The notes under the pieces: generated by a model
Database searches by the model: none
What the model was told of the DNA's origin: nothing
What the model saw: only the letters and a program-made list of their open reading frames with translations
Shown: piece by piece, positions 46,001 through 53,192 of the stretch
How the letters are laid out: every line of letters starts with the position of its first letter
Position numbering within the stretch: position 1 is the stretch's first letter
Made by a program: the position numbers and the translations under genes
Assembly (NCBI RefSeq): GCF_020886695.1
Contig: NZ_AP024485.1
Coordinates: 567,001 to 631,000 of the forward strand
DNA from: Pseudodesulfovibrio sediminis
GTDB taxonomy: Bacteria; Desulfobacterota; Desulfovibrionia; Desulfovibrionales; Desulfovibrionaceae
DNA length: 64,000 nt
Reading direction: 5' to 3'

Positions 46001-47442
46001 CAGTACGTGCTCTTCAGTTTGGTGGTGGATGGCGTCTTGAACCCCACGGCAAAATACCGGAACGCATCAGCATCATGGCTTGTCCAGTCGTGCAGCGGAT
46101 TGTTTTTCCAACACCCGTTCTTGTCGTCCCACTCCTTGCGGTACGCCTCCAGCGACTTGACCCCTTCCGAACATTTCCGCTCATCAAAATAACATTTCGG
46201 CAGGATATTCCGGGCCGCATTGATGCCGTCCTGCACAGACAGTTGCGGTGCCACGTCAAAGACGATCCCAAGCCCACGGGCCGTTTCCAGCCGGGACTTG
46301 CCGCTGCCGAGTTCCTTGACCCGGATGTCATGAGGAGCAATGTGCCTGCCATACTTGTACGGTTTGGAATCCAAGTGCTTTGCGTAGTGCTCCAACCCCT
46401 CGCCAGAATTGGTGTAGTGGTCGATTACGCGGTACTCACGATCTCCGAGAGCCTGCACAAACCAGATGGATGTCGAATCAGCCATGCCCAGATCCCACGC
46501 AGTATGCACAGGCAGGGCCGGATCATACGGCACATTGCAAATCTGCTTGTTCTCCCGGATGCCAGCGAACTGCGAAGCGTAATACGCGCCCTCGATAGCC
46601 GCCTCAAAAGCCTCTTCCGGGGTACTTGGATACTCCCGTTTCATGTCGTCCTGCTGGTCATTCTGCACAGCAGCGTACCAGGCACGTTGCTCGGCACTGA
46701 GCAGTATGCCGAGGTTGGCTTCAAGCCCCTGAAAGTATTCCTCGTGGTGCCGGTGGAGCATGGCCTTGTTCGGATCCAGCTCGTACTCAGGGTTCTTGAA
46801 CCACGGAAAGAAAAAGAACTTGTAGTCCAGCGGTCCCGGCTCCCGCCCACTCAATTGCAGGTCACGCGCCGCCTTGCTCTTGTCATGGAAATCGCCGGTC
46901 TGCCCTTCGGCAGTGGACTCAATGGTGATAACCCCTGTCTTCGGCACCGCAGGGAAAGCACCGGTCCTGATCTCGCGGGCCACTTCAGGCTTGCGCGCAC
47001 ATATCTTGCCGTACTCAGAGAGATGCAAAAAGTTGATGGTCCCTGACCGGAACCCGGTGGACACGCGAATGGATGAGTTGTTGGAGAACATGAGTTCATT
47101 CACGTTCTCTGTCTCGATAGGCCGTGCAGCCCTGAAAGCGTCCGGCATGTTCCGGTAGGCAAACTTCACCTTGTCCCGGAAAAACGCCTTGGCATCATCC
47201 TTGTGGTGGGCAATGATACCGGCGCGCACATTGGAGTTGAACAGACACATGTCCAGAGCGATCAAGCACATGAGCGTGGTGAACCCAAGCTGCCGCGCCT
47301 TGAGGATGACATTGCGGTTGTGCCAGCCCTGCAAAAACTGCATCTGGCCCCAATTCGGACGGAACTGCATAATCCCGTCTTCCTTGGTCATGATCTTGTA
47401 GAGGTTGTTCAGCCTCCACAGTCTATTCCGCAATCGGTTCAT
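46000..47442 (-). CDS. Terminase large subunit
   Basis: Encodes 480 residues from the ATG at 47440-47442 (GGAG upstream). An ATPase P-loop-like motif KARQLGFTT lies near residues 48-56, and the Walker B-like INFLHLSE ends near 142. A C-terminal RNase H-like nuclease begins at TAWDLGMADST, with another acidic site in HDWTSHDADAFRYF. It powers DNA packaging. The start overlaps terS by about 20 bp. Confidence 0.9.
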   Translation of the reverse strand: MNRLRNRLWRLNNLYKIMTKEDGIMQFRPNWGQMQFLQGWHNRNVILKARQLGFTTLMCLIALDMCLFNSNVRAGIIAHHKDDAKAFFRDKVKFAYRNMPDAFRAARPIETENVNELMFSNNSSIRVSTGFRSGTINFLHLSEYGKICARKPEVAREIRTGAFPAVPKTGVITIESTAEGQTGDFHDKSKAARDLQLSGREPGPLDYKFFFFPWFKNPEYELDPNKAMLHRHHEEYFQGLEANLGILLSAEQRAWYAAVQNDQQDDMKREYPSTPEEAFEAAIEGAYYASQFAGIRENKQICNVPYDPALPVHTAWDLGMADSTSIWFVQALGDREYRVIDHYTNSGEGLEHYAKHLDSKPYKYGRHIAPHDIRVKELGSGKSRLETARGLGIVFDVAPQLSVQDGINAARNILPKCYFDERKCSEGVKSLEAYRKEWDDKNGCWKNNPLHDWTSHDADAFRYFAVGFKTPSTTKLKSTY

Positions 47443-47959
47443 CGTGCTCCAAGCCTTGTGTTGTCCCGTCAATCTCATCCAGATATTCAGCCAGATCAGA
47501 CCCGGTATTGGTCAGGTTCATGTTTCCGTTCAAATCAATCTGCTTCGCATTCGGCCACCGCACAGGGTCACGACTCCTCAGAAATGTTTCAATGGCCCGC
47601 ACATTGGGCGGCACCTGCTTGATGCGCTCCTCGACCGGCACCATCTCCCAATCCACAATTTCACCGGCCTCGTCCGTCACAGGGAAACGCTGAAATTTCT
47701 TTTCCCGATACCGGAACCCTTTCACCAGCTTGAGCAGACACCGTTCAGCTTCCTTGACGTCAAAAATATCCTTGCCTTCCTGAATCGCCCGTTCGAACTC
47801 CGGATACGTCTGTATCCAGGCAGTGACAGTTGCCTTCCCAACCCCGAAAACCTTGGCGAGCTTTGCCTGAGTGAACCCACCCCACCGACACATTTCCTTT
47901 GCCTGCGCGGCGTATTCCTCCCTGTATTTCGTTGGCCTTCCGCCCTTGTCCTTCTTCAT
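47423..47959 (-). CDS. Terminase small subunit
   Basis: Encodes 178 residues from the ATG at 47957-47959. KGGRPTKYREEYAAQAKEMC and the helix-turn-helix GFTQAKLAKVFGVGKATVTAW are typical of small terminase subunits that recognise the packaging site. A C-terminal region with NVRAIETFLRSRDPVRW follows. The frame is open for 21 more codons, but these are Cys-rich and belong to the preceding gene in another frame. Confidence 0.88.
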   Translation of the reverse strand: MKKDKGGRPTKYREEYAAQAKEMCRWGGFTQAKLAKVFGVGKATVTAWIQTYPEFERAIQEGKDIFDVKEAERCLLKLVKGFRYREKKFQRFPVTDEAGEIVDWEMVPVEERIKQVPPNVRAIETFLRSRDPVRWPNAKQIDLNGNMNLTNTGSDLAEYLDEIDGTTQGLEHDEPIAE

Positions 47960-48159
47960 GGCCTCACAAGATCGACAACAGTTTTTATGGCCATCCCGGC
48001 AACACCGACCAGACATCCCCACACGATCCGCTCAAGGGTCTTGATCTTTTCCGTATGGGTGTGACACCGCCGGTCATCGTTGATCCCCCTGATTTCCTCC
48101 TGAATGCCAGCCACGCGCTCATCAATGCGAACAAGCAGGTCATGCGACGTCTCATCCAT
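47956..48159 (-). CDS. Small membrane protein, XhlA-like lysis accessory
   Basis: Encodes 67 residues. A charged coiled-coil N-terminus (LLVRIDERVAGIQEEIRGIN) is followed by one transmembrane helix (IVWGCLVGVAGMAIKTVVDL). This layout matches haemolysin XhlA-type or accessory holin proteins. It lies between holin and terS; its stop overlaps the terS start (ATGA). Confidence 0.62.
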   Translation of the reverse strand: MDETSHDLLVRIDERVAGIQEEIRGINDDRRCHTHTEKIKTLERIVWGCLVGVAGMAIKTVVDLVRP

Positions 48160-48161
48160 GG

Positions 48162-48536
48162 CTACTTGTTCCTCCAGATATCCACGCCTTTCTCGGCACT
48201 GCGGCCAACAACATAGCCACCCACACCGATTTTCATGAGCTGCCACAATTCAGGCGGCAACGAGAGTTCCGGTGCCTCAGGCCAGAACAGGGCAAGATAG
48301 GGATAGACAAGATAGTTGTTCGCCACGATGGCTACGATCACGAGCATGAGTATCGGTCTCCATGACCGTTGCAGCCAGTTGCCAGACATCTCGGTCACCA
48401 GCACCTGCACCTGTGCAGCCAGCTCCGACAAGATGAGATTGAGCTTCCCGCGCTCTTCTTCACCGGCATCGGGCCATATCTTGTCGATGATCGTGCTGCC
48501 GATGTTCAGTATTCCGTCAACCCCAAATGCCATCAT
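48162..48536 (-). CDS. Holin of the three-transmembrane family
   Basis: Encodes 124 residues from the second of two ATGs (48536), five bases after AAGGAG. WLQRSWRPILMLVIVAIVAN, then LSLPPELWQLMKIGVGGYVV and GRSAEK are characteristic of 3TM holins. It forms lesions in the inner membrane at lysis. First gene of the late transcription unit after the terminator at 48643-48678. Confidence 0.85.
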   Translation of the reverse strand: MMAFGVDGILNIGSTIIDKIWPDAGEEERGKLNLILSELAAQVQVLVTEMSGNWLQRSWRPILMLVIVAIVANNYLVYPYLALFWPEAPELSLPPELWQLMKIGVGGYVVGRSAEKGVDIWRNK

Positions 48537-48557
48537 GACTCCTTTTGTTTCCCGTGT

Positions 48558-48597
48558 TCCCGGTCCTGCCCCAACAAGTGAGGAGGCAGGACCGGGA
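48558..48597. repeat. 13-bp perfect inverted repeat in the holin leader
   Basis: TCCCGGTCCTGCC and GGCAGGACCGGGA are separated by 14 bases, just upstream of the holin ribosome-binding site. No T tract follows on either strand, so a leader RNA structure affecting lysis timing is more likely than termination. Confidence 0.65.
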
Positions 48598-48642
48598 GTG
48601 CTCAGGGAATGCGCACGGCTGTAGCCCACAGCGTAACCCCAC

Positions 48643-48678
48643 AAAAAAGCCCAAAACCACGTTGACATAGTTTTGGGC
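48643..48678 (-). terminator. Factor-independent terminator between early and late leftward genes
   Basis: On the minus strand, GCCCAAAAC and GTTTTGGGC form a 9-bp stem with a 12-base loop, followed directly by TTTTTT. It lies after the stop of the small DNA-binding gene (48725) and before the holin gene, so late genes need readthrough or their own promoter. Confidence 0.82.
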
Positions 48679-48724
48679 GTCCAAAAGGGTACTTTTAGAC
48701 CATCATTTCCTATTGACAGCTTTT

Positions 48725-48988
48725 TCAGCCAGATACATTTCCCTTGTTTGAAGGGGAAACAAGGTGCTGATATTGACTACGAATTTCCCCCCATTTCTCA
48801 GGAAGATACTGGTCAGCCTTCCAGATTGACCAGATATCAAGATCATCAGGCCGGGCGAACCACGGTCCACCATCGCGTTCCTGATATGCTGGCAACCCTT
48901 CTCGTTCGACAAGTGTAGGAACATCCTTGAATGCTTTTCCTACAGCCTTGGCAATTCTGTCCCGCCCCTTGATAATATATTCGTTCAC
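48725..48988 (-). CDS. Small DNA-binding protein, possible late regulator
   Basis: Encodes 87 residues from a GTG at 48986-48988 that overlaps the recombinase stop (GTGA). The helix-turn-helix-like IAKAVGKAFKDVPTLVEREG is followed by LPAYQERDGGPWFARPDDLD, a pattern common in phage HTH proteins. It is the last gene before a strong terminator, a position that suits an antiterminator or late activator, but direct evidence is lacking. Confidence 0.6.
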   Translation of the reverse strand: MNEYIIKGRDRIAKAVGKAFKDVPTLVEREGLPAYQERDGGPWFARPDDLDIWSIWKADQYLPEKWGEIRSQYQHLVSPSNKGNVSG

Positions 48989-49653
48989 GCCCGCGCCCCT
49001 TTGGGATGGGGCAACACCCCGAACTGTCCTGTGTTGGCTTGCTTGGCCCGGAGCTGAGGCTCCATGCGAAACGACAGATACCGCTGGCACGAGTCCACGG
49101 ACTTCCACCCTCCTGCCCTGGCTGTCTCCAGCAGCGCATCAGCCTTGGTGCCATGCTTGGCCGCGTCTTCGAGCACCGCCTCAAACGTGTTGTTGGCAAA
49201 GGTCTTGCGCATGGAGTGCGTCCCGATCTTGCCATCCATGCCCAGCGCACGCGCCGTATCGTGGAGTATCTGCCACGCCCGTGTCCGGCTGATCGGCTTA
49301 TTGCGCCCTTCCCGACTCCGAAACAGCATGGTTCCCGGCGAGTAATACCCGGCCAAACGCAAGGCCGTGACCTGTGCATCAATGGCAATCTTGTCATCGT
49401 CACCGAGCATCACCGTGCGTGTGTCGTCCGTCTTGGTCTGTAAGATCGTCAACCACTCCAGCACCTTGCCACCGGAGTGCACATCCTGCACCCGCAACGA
49501 AAGCATCTCGGAAACCCGGAACCCGCACGATACCCCCAGCACGAACAAACAGATGTCCCGATAGTTCTCCGACCTGCAAAATGCTTCTTTGATCGCCACC
49601 ACTTCAAATCCGTTCAACGGACGGCATCCCTTCATCGGGTTTGTTGCTAACAT
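48985..49653 (-). CDS. Second tyrosine recombinase (catalytic domain only)
   Basis: Encodes 222 residues from the ATG at 49651-49653 (AGGA upstream; an ATG six codons earlier is possible). All catalytic positions are visible: Arg in GFRVSEML (about 46), His-x-x-Arg in THSMRKTF (about 146 and 149), Trp about 183 and Tyr in CQRYL (about 192). It lacks the N-terminal arm- and core-binding domains of the main integrase. Located with lysis and regulatory genes, it may resolve dimers or act on a second site. Confidence 0.75.
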   Translation of the reverse strand: MLATNPMKGCRPLNGFEVVAIKEAFCRSENYRDICLFVLGVSCGFRVSEMLSLRVQDVHSGGKVLEWLTILQTKTDDTRTVMLGDDDKIAIDAQVTALRLAGYYSPGTMLFRSREGRNKPISRTRAWQILHDTARALGMDGKIGTHSMRKTFANNTFEAVLEDAAKHGTKADALLETARAGGWKSVDSCQRYLSFRMEPQLRAKQANTGQFGVLPHPKGARA

Positions 49654-49774
49654 ATTGATTCCTGTACTCATATCTCGTTTGCACAACCGTTCGGAAACCA
49701 TGGCATCAAAAAAAATAGACAACTCGCCATTTTTTCAAGCCAATAAAACACGCTTTTGACTATACCATGCCTCG

Positions 49775-49828
49775 GTTTCACGACACCTTGCACACCACTG
49801 AGTTTAAAAATCAGTGAGAAAGTGAAAC
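49775..49828. repeat. Nested inverted repeats upstream of the second recombinase
   Basis: An outer pair GTTTCAC/GTGAAAC (49775-49781 and 49822-49828) encloses an inner pair CACTGA/TCAGTG (49796-49801 and 49811-49816). The outer right arm touches the end of the DUF5675 gene. Symmetry around a central A/T-rich loop could serve as a recombinase binding site or terminator. Confidence 0.5.
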
Positions 49829-50223
49829 TACACTGCCTCAAGAATCTCCAGCCTGTACTCGGTCAATCCAACACACGCAGCCAGAAACCGCCGGAACGTA
49901 TTGCCCGAATTGAGCACGGCACGATCACCATGCAGCTTGCCCTCGTATTCGCCGAGCAGCAGACACCCATGCGTGTCCTCGACCACGTTCCCGGCATGGA
50001 ATAAAATATGGGACCGGCCCGGTACATCCTTGACCTCGAATGTCCTGCCAAATCGCGGAGAATCCACAATCCCGCACACATACTCACCAGCAGGAATGCA
50101 CGAAATGTTGACAGCGTTGCCCTTGTCCATCGGCTCAAGGACCGAGCAAAACGGACGGCCATCCACCAGCAACACGCCAAACGTCCCGTCCTGATCCTCG
50201 TCGTACCGAATGAGCCTAACCTG
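49828..50223 (-). CDS. DUF5675-family protein, YkuD-like
   Basis: Encodes 131 residues from the ATG at 50221-50223 (GGAGGG upstream). VRLIRYDEDQDGTFGVLLVD, NISCIPAGEY and SHILFHAGNVVEDTHGCLLL are typical of DUF5675. The last segment places a His and a Cys as in the L,D-transpeptidase (YkuD) active site. In the absence of a classical endolysin it is a candidate murein-active enzyme. An earlier ATG at 50313 overlaps the upstream gene by 22 bp. Confidence 0.68.
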   Translation of the reverse strand, partial: QVRLIRYDEDQDGTFGVLLVDGRPFCSVLEPMDKGNAVNISCIPAGEYVCGIVDSPRFGRTFEVKDVPGRSHILFHAGNVVEDTHGCLLLGEYEGKLHGDRAVLNSGNTFRRFLAACVGLTEYRLEILEAV

Positions 50224-50291
50224 CATAAGCGCCCTCCAGTGTTTTTCAGCGGCCAGCAGCTCATGCAGCGGCGCGCCGAGTTGATATAATT

Positions 50292-50708
50292 TTAGTGGGT
50301 CCGTGGCGTACATTGCTCACGCCCCTCATACACAGGCCGAATCATCCGCACCAAATCAAGCGGGTTCATGTGCGGATTCCGCTCCCTGGCCTCTTTCATC
50401 AGCGTCTCGAAATAGCCGATGTCACCACGCTCCCGGCGTATCTCCGGCTGCTGCTGCCCGCCATTGCTCTCCCGCCACTGAAAATGCAACGCCTTGAGCT
50501 TCTTGGCCCAGTTCCGGGGCGGCGCGTCCATGCCGCGCACCTGCACCAGTATGTATCCCCACGCTTCGAACGGGATGTACTGGCACTGCTCCCACACGTC
50601 CTCCTTGAACTCCTGCTTCGGCTCATCCTTGCCAAACGCCAGCCACATCAGCCGCCACACCCGGCGAAACTCATCCCACTTGCGCTTGATCTGCTCTGCT
50701 TCCGTCAT
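50292..50708 (-). CDS. Phage protein of unknown function next to the replication initiator
   Basis: Encodes 138 residues, helical, Trp- and Arg-rich (WDEFRRVWRLMWLAFGKD, then AWGYILVQVRGMDAPP). No motif recognised. Four bases after the replication protein stop; may be a replication accessory such as a helicase loader. Confidence 0.55.
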   Translation of the reverse strand: MTEAEQIKRKWDEFRRVWRLMWLAFGKDEPKQEFKEDVWEQCQYIPFEAWGYILVQVRGMDAPPRNWAKKLKALHFQWRESNGGQQQPEIRRERGDIGYFETLMKEARERNPHMNPLDLVRMIRPVYEGREQCTPRTH

Positions 50709-50712
50709 GGCA

Positions 50713-51492
50713 TCACCTCAGTTCCGGCGGCAGTTCATCGTCGCCGTTGGTCTGGCTCTTGATTTCATCCTCCCACTGTCCCTCGTTGAGCCACGTTGAG
50801 GGGTTCGGGACATACTGCTTGCCATCGTTGCCGCGAAAGTGATCCCCGGCAACCTGGGCCTTGATGGCCTCCACGATGACCAGGGCGTCCACGCCCTTGA
50901 TCTTTTTCCAGCAGGAAAAGGCGTACTTTTTTTTGACCTTCTTCGGGTACTCGGCCCAAAAGACCTCAAAGGCCTGGGTGTATGCGGCCACTTTGGTGGC
51001 CTTCTTCTCTTCTCTGGATTCAGGATTCAGGATTAAGGATTCAGGATTCAGGGGAGGCTCGTCTGGGGTTTGCACCGGGCCAGTCTTGGGCTTGTCTTGG
51101 GCTTGTCTTGGACTTTTGGGTCTATGGTCGGGCTTTGGTCCGGGGTTTGCCCCTCCACCATTGCCATTAAATCCGGGGCAAGCCGGGTATTTTTCCTGCT
51201 CCTTATAGTGCGGAGTCTGGTGCTTTTCGAATCCGGGAATGTACAGATACTGCCTCCCGTCAACCTCGTAGCGCACCACCAGTTCATGCCCACACAGCTC
51301 GTCAAGCAGCTCCAGCGTATCAATGCTGTCTGCCGGAAAAATCTTCATCTTGATCTGTTTGGGACGATCTTCCAACCGCCCGCATCGGTCAGCCATGGAC
51401 CACAATCCGATGAAGCACAGCCGAGCCCACGGCGTACACTCCACCAGCTCCTCATTCGTGAAAAAACCGGGCTTGATATTCCGAGCACGCAC
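50713..51492 (-). CDS. Replication initiation/replisome organiser protein
   Basis: Encodes 259 residues from a GTG. The N-terminal RARNIKPGFFTNEELVECTP and LEDRPKQIKMKIFPADSID form the winged-helix domain typical of phage replication initiators. A long Pro/Lys linker (about 105-160) is followed by a C-terminal helicase-loading-like domain (YTQAFEVFWAEYPKKVKKKY). The linker is built over tandem DNA repeats. The phage probably recruits the host replisome. Confidence 0.75.
   Translation of the reverse strand: MRARNIKPGFFTNEELVECTPWARLCFIGLWSMADRCGRLEDRPKQIKMKIFPADSIDTLELLDELCGHELVVRYEVDGRQYLYIPGFEKHQTPHYKEQEKYPACPGFNGNGGGANPGPKPDHRPKSPRQAQDKPKTGPVQTPDEPPLNPESLILNPESREEKKATKVAAYTQAFEVFWAEYPKKVKKKYAFSCWKKIKGVDALVIVEAIKAQVAGDHFRGNDGKQYVPNPSTWLNEGQWEDEIKSQTNGDDELPPELR
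51016..51050. repeat. Five tandem 7-bp repeats in the replication gene linker
   Basis: Four copies of GGATTCA and one variant GGATTAA lie head-to-tail. The unit is not a multiple of three, so gain or loss of a copy shifts the reading frame. They encode the linker segment around LNPESLILNPES. Confidence 0.9.
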
Positions 51493-51495
51493 AGC

Positions 51496-52119
51496 CTACG
51501 CCCCCCGCACCTTTTTCAAAACTGCCCGAAAAATCGTCGTCCAGAATCCCCGCTTGTTCCGCACAACCCCCTCGGCCATGGCCGCGATATCTGCCTGCAC
51601 CTGCTCGGAAAGCTCACCGGCAAACCGCACCCCGTGCGGATCAGCGTAGTCCTGAGCATACGCCCGCACAAACAACTGCATCCGCTGCATCACATGCTCA
51701 CTGTGCGCGCACAACAGCGGCACCGGCTTGTTCTCCACCCCGCACGCAATGCAGTCGGACACGGCCCGGTACAACTTTTGCGAGGCCATGCTTGCGCTCT
51801 CGTCACACAAAGTCGGCACATCCATGGCCAACCGCACAGGCAGCCCGAGTTCCATCAAATGGGAAACAAGCACACGAGCCGCATCAATCGCGGCCTCTCG
51901 CCCTTCCGCACTGCCCTCAGCCACCAGCGCGTCACACACCAGCAGCACATGCTTGAGCGGCCCGTTCTGGTTTTCCCCGGTCCCCGGCTCTCTACTCCAC
52001 CGATACGCCTGATTCCTGGATTTTTTTCCGCACATATCACCCACAAGGTTGGCACCCAACAGGTCATTTGCACGCCGCTGCCAATCATGAGGCGCACCGC
52101 ATACAGTTACTTTACTCAT
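51496..52119 (-). CDS. Phage protein of unknown function (207 residues)
   Basis: It has a basic N-terminus, central helices with Cys residues (LYRAVSDCIACGVENKPVPL) and an AYAQDYADPHGVRF segment. GAGGGG precedes the ATG. Lies directly between the Cro-like gene and the replication initiator, so it is probably an early gene of the leftward transcript; function cannot be assigned. Confidence 0.55.
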   Translation of the reverse strand: MSKVTVCGAPHDWQRRANDLLGANLVGDMCGKKSRNQAYRWSREPGTGENQNGPLKHVLLVCDALVAEGSAEGREAAIDAARVLVSHLMELGLPVRLAMDVPTLCDESASMASQKLYRAVSDCIACGVENKPVPLLCAHSEHVMQRMQLFVRAYAQDYADPHGVRFAGELSEQVQADIAAMAEGVVRNKRGFWTTIFRAVLKKVRGA

Positions 52120-52147
52120 GTCATTCCCCTCGTGACTTTGCGATAAA

Positions 52148-52354
52148 TTAATTACTGTTAATCAAACATGCAGACTCATGTTCCTGGATAAGCTTTATTG
52201 CCAATTCATGAGTCTGAGGACGTTTAAAGCGTCCTTCCCTCCGATTGTCTCGGTATGTTCTCGGCGGGAGGCTTAACGCTTGAGCTGCCTTGGAATGATT
52301 ACCGTAAATTCGATGTAACGAAGTAACGATTTGTGAAAAGGTATTATGTTTCAT
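52148..52354 (-). CDS. Cro-like helix-turn-helix regulator
   Basis: Encodes 68 residues. IYGNHSKAAQALSLPPRTYRDN is a plausible helix-turn-helix. It is the first gene of the leftward early transcript. There is no Shine-Dalgarno before the ATG, and the predicted transcription start is within a base or two of it, suggesting a leaderless message. The neighbouring palindromic operator lies in its promoter. Confidence 0.7.
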   Translation of the reverse strand: MKHNTFSQIVTSLHRIYGNHSKAAQALSLPPRTYRDNRREGRFKRPQTHELAIKLIQEHESACLINSN

Positions 52355-52361
52355 GAATGCA

Positions 52362-52391
52362 ATGGTAGGAGATTTTCTCCTCTTTCGTCAA
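52362..52391 (-). promoter_or_regulatory. Leftward early promoter (PR-like) with operator in the spacer
   Basis: On the minus strand, TTGACG (52386-52391) and TACCAT (52362-52367) are separated by 18 bases, and the operator palindrome fills the spacer. The transcript would start near 52355 and run into the Cro-like, replication and lysis genes. Confidence 0.6.
52367..52381. promoter_or_regulatory. Operator O1 (15-bp palindrome)
   Basis: AGGAGATTTTCTCCT, with 6-bp perfect arms about a TTT centre, is identical to two other copies at 53023-53037 and 53056-53070. It lies between the divergent HTH genes. Confidence 0.8.
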
Positions 52392-52441
52392 GGAGATGCA
52401 ACGCCCTACCAAAGCAAAAAATAAAATGGCAAGAATTTAGT

Positions 52442-52735
52442 ATGAATGAAAACAAAATACTCTATGAAGCGCTTTACGAAATAGTCAGCGAATTGAATGA
52501 CAAAAATTTGAGTGACGCAGAAATAGGGCGCCGCGTGTTCCCTCATTCAAAAGACTCTGTACGTGTCTGGCGGAATGCCAGGAACCAGGGGCGTCAATTA
52601 AAATTCTTTGAGGTTCGCAGGATAGCACAAGTACTTGGAGTAGACATAGGATATCTCAGTCATATGATTGAACAACGTCACCAGGATAAAATCAAAAAGA
52701 AGAGTCTGAGCATCGTCCCAGACTCAACCACTTAA
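52442..52735 (+). CDS. Short phage repressor-like HTH protein
   Basis: Encodes 97 residues from the ATG at 52442. SDAEIGRRVFPHSKDSVRVW and the following helices (FFEVRRIAQVLGVDIGYLSH) form an XRE-type DNA-binding domain; a basic Lys-rich tail follows. There is no LexA-like peptidase domain. It lies between the two operator clusters, the position of CI in lambda-type immunity regions. The stop overlaps, tail to tail, the stop of the convergent 59-residue gene. The ribosome-binding site is weak. Confidence 0.72.
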   Translation: MNENKILYEALYEIVSELNDKNLSDAEIGRRVFPHSKDSVRVWRNARNQGRQLKFFEVRRIAQVLGVDIGYLSHMIEQRHQDKIKKKSLSIVPDSTT

Positions 52736-52911
52736 CCCACTTTACTCGGAACATACCCTCTCTCGTTCAATTCAAGAATTGCTTTTCTATGTTCTTTACG
52801 AACCATCTCTAAAAGCACCTGAACATATTCATCACTACACTTCTTGGCCAAGAACCTTAACGCCAAGTCAACATCAAACAACGCATCAATTGGATCAAGT
52901 CCAGTTTCCAT
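52732..52911 (-). CDS. Small acidic helical protein in the immunity region (59 residues)
   Basis: Begins METGLDPIDALFDVDLALRF and ends RGYVPSKVG. GGAGGG is correctly placed before the ATG at 52909-52911, which is strong support. It is wholly helical in appearance. It converges on the repressor gene with overlapping stop codons and is transcribed from the side of operators O2 and O3. Possible antirepressor or cofactor; no family recognised. Confidence 0.6.
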   Translation of the reverse strand: METGLDPIDALFDVDLALRFLAKKCSDEYVQVLLEMVRKEHRKAILELNERGYVPSKVG

Positions 52912-53022
52912 AAAGCCCTCCTAGTTTTTTTCGCCAACCCTTCCCACAGGATACCAGCGTTGGGCCATATGGAATAATCGTGCTAGCGACATTGTGTTCA
53001 TCGCAAAGCCCGCTGCTTGTAT

Positions 53023-53037
53023 AGGAGATTTTCTCCT
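53023..53037. promoter_or_regulatory. Operator O2 (15-bp palindrome)
   Basis: AGGAGATTTTCTCCT, extended here to a 17-bp palindrome by flanking T and A. Lies just upstream of the rightward -35 element; a TATACA on the minus strand (53018-53023) touches it and could be a -10 for the small convergent gene. Confidence 0.8.
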
Positions 53038-53046
53038 ATTTTTTTG

Positions 53047-53075
53047 TTGACTGAGAGGAGATTTTCTCCTAGCAT
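53047..53075 (+). promoter_or_regulatory. Rightward early promoter (PL-like) with operator in the spacer
   Basis: TTGACT (53047-53052) and TAGCAT (53070-53075) are separated by exactly 17 bases, and operator O3 fills the spacer. The transcript would run rightwards to the plus-strand early genes that begin at 54238, passing antisense through the lipoprotein unit. Confidence 0.62.
53056..53070. promoter_or_regulatory. Operator O3 (15-bp palindrome)
   Basis: Third perfect copy of AGGAGATTTTCTCCT, centred 33 bp from O2, about three helical turns, which suits cooperative binding of two dimers. Confidence 0.8.
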
Positions 53076-53192
53076 CTACTCAACAGGTCGAGAGAACCAC
53101 CTGCGCGGCCGCGGCCCGCAAACGGTTTCACCCATCCGGTTTCGACTGGAGCGCACGCGCAGCGGCGCCACTCGTTCTTTGACATACAGGGA

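Larger units (their letters stand above)
52912..53192. other. Control region between the small helical gene and the lipoprotein unit
   Basis: Contains operators O2 and O3, a rightward promoter-like sequence and, from 53090 on, a GC-rich stretch with several short palindromes. An 81-codon minus-strand frame here (53069-53314) has no ribosome-binding site and overlaps the membrane-protein gene, so it is not called. Confidence 0.6.

Noticed and set aside
44687-46192. 501-codon plus-strand frame
   Set aside because: Runs antisense across three coupled phage genes and part of the terminase; low-complexity, no ribosome-binding site.
48662-48718. Two TTGACA boxes on the plus strand near the holin gene as promoters
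   Set aside because: No suitable -10 at 16-18 bases from either, and no plus-strand gene follows.
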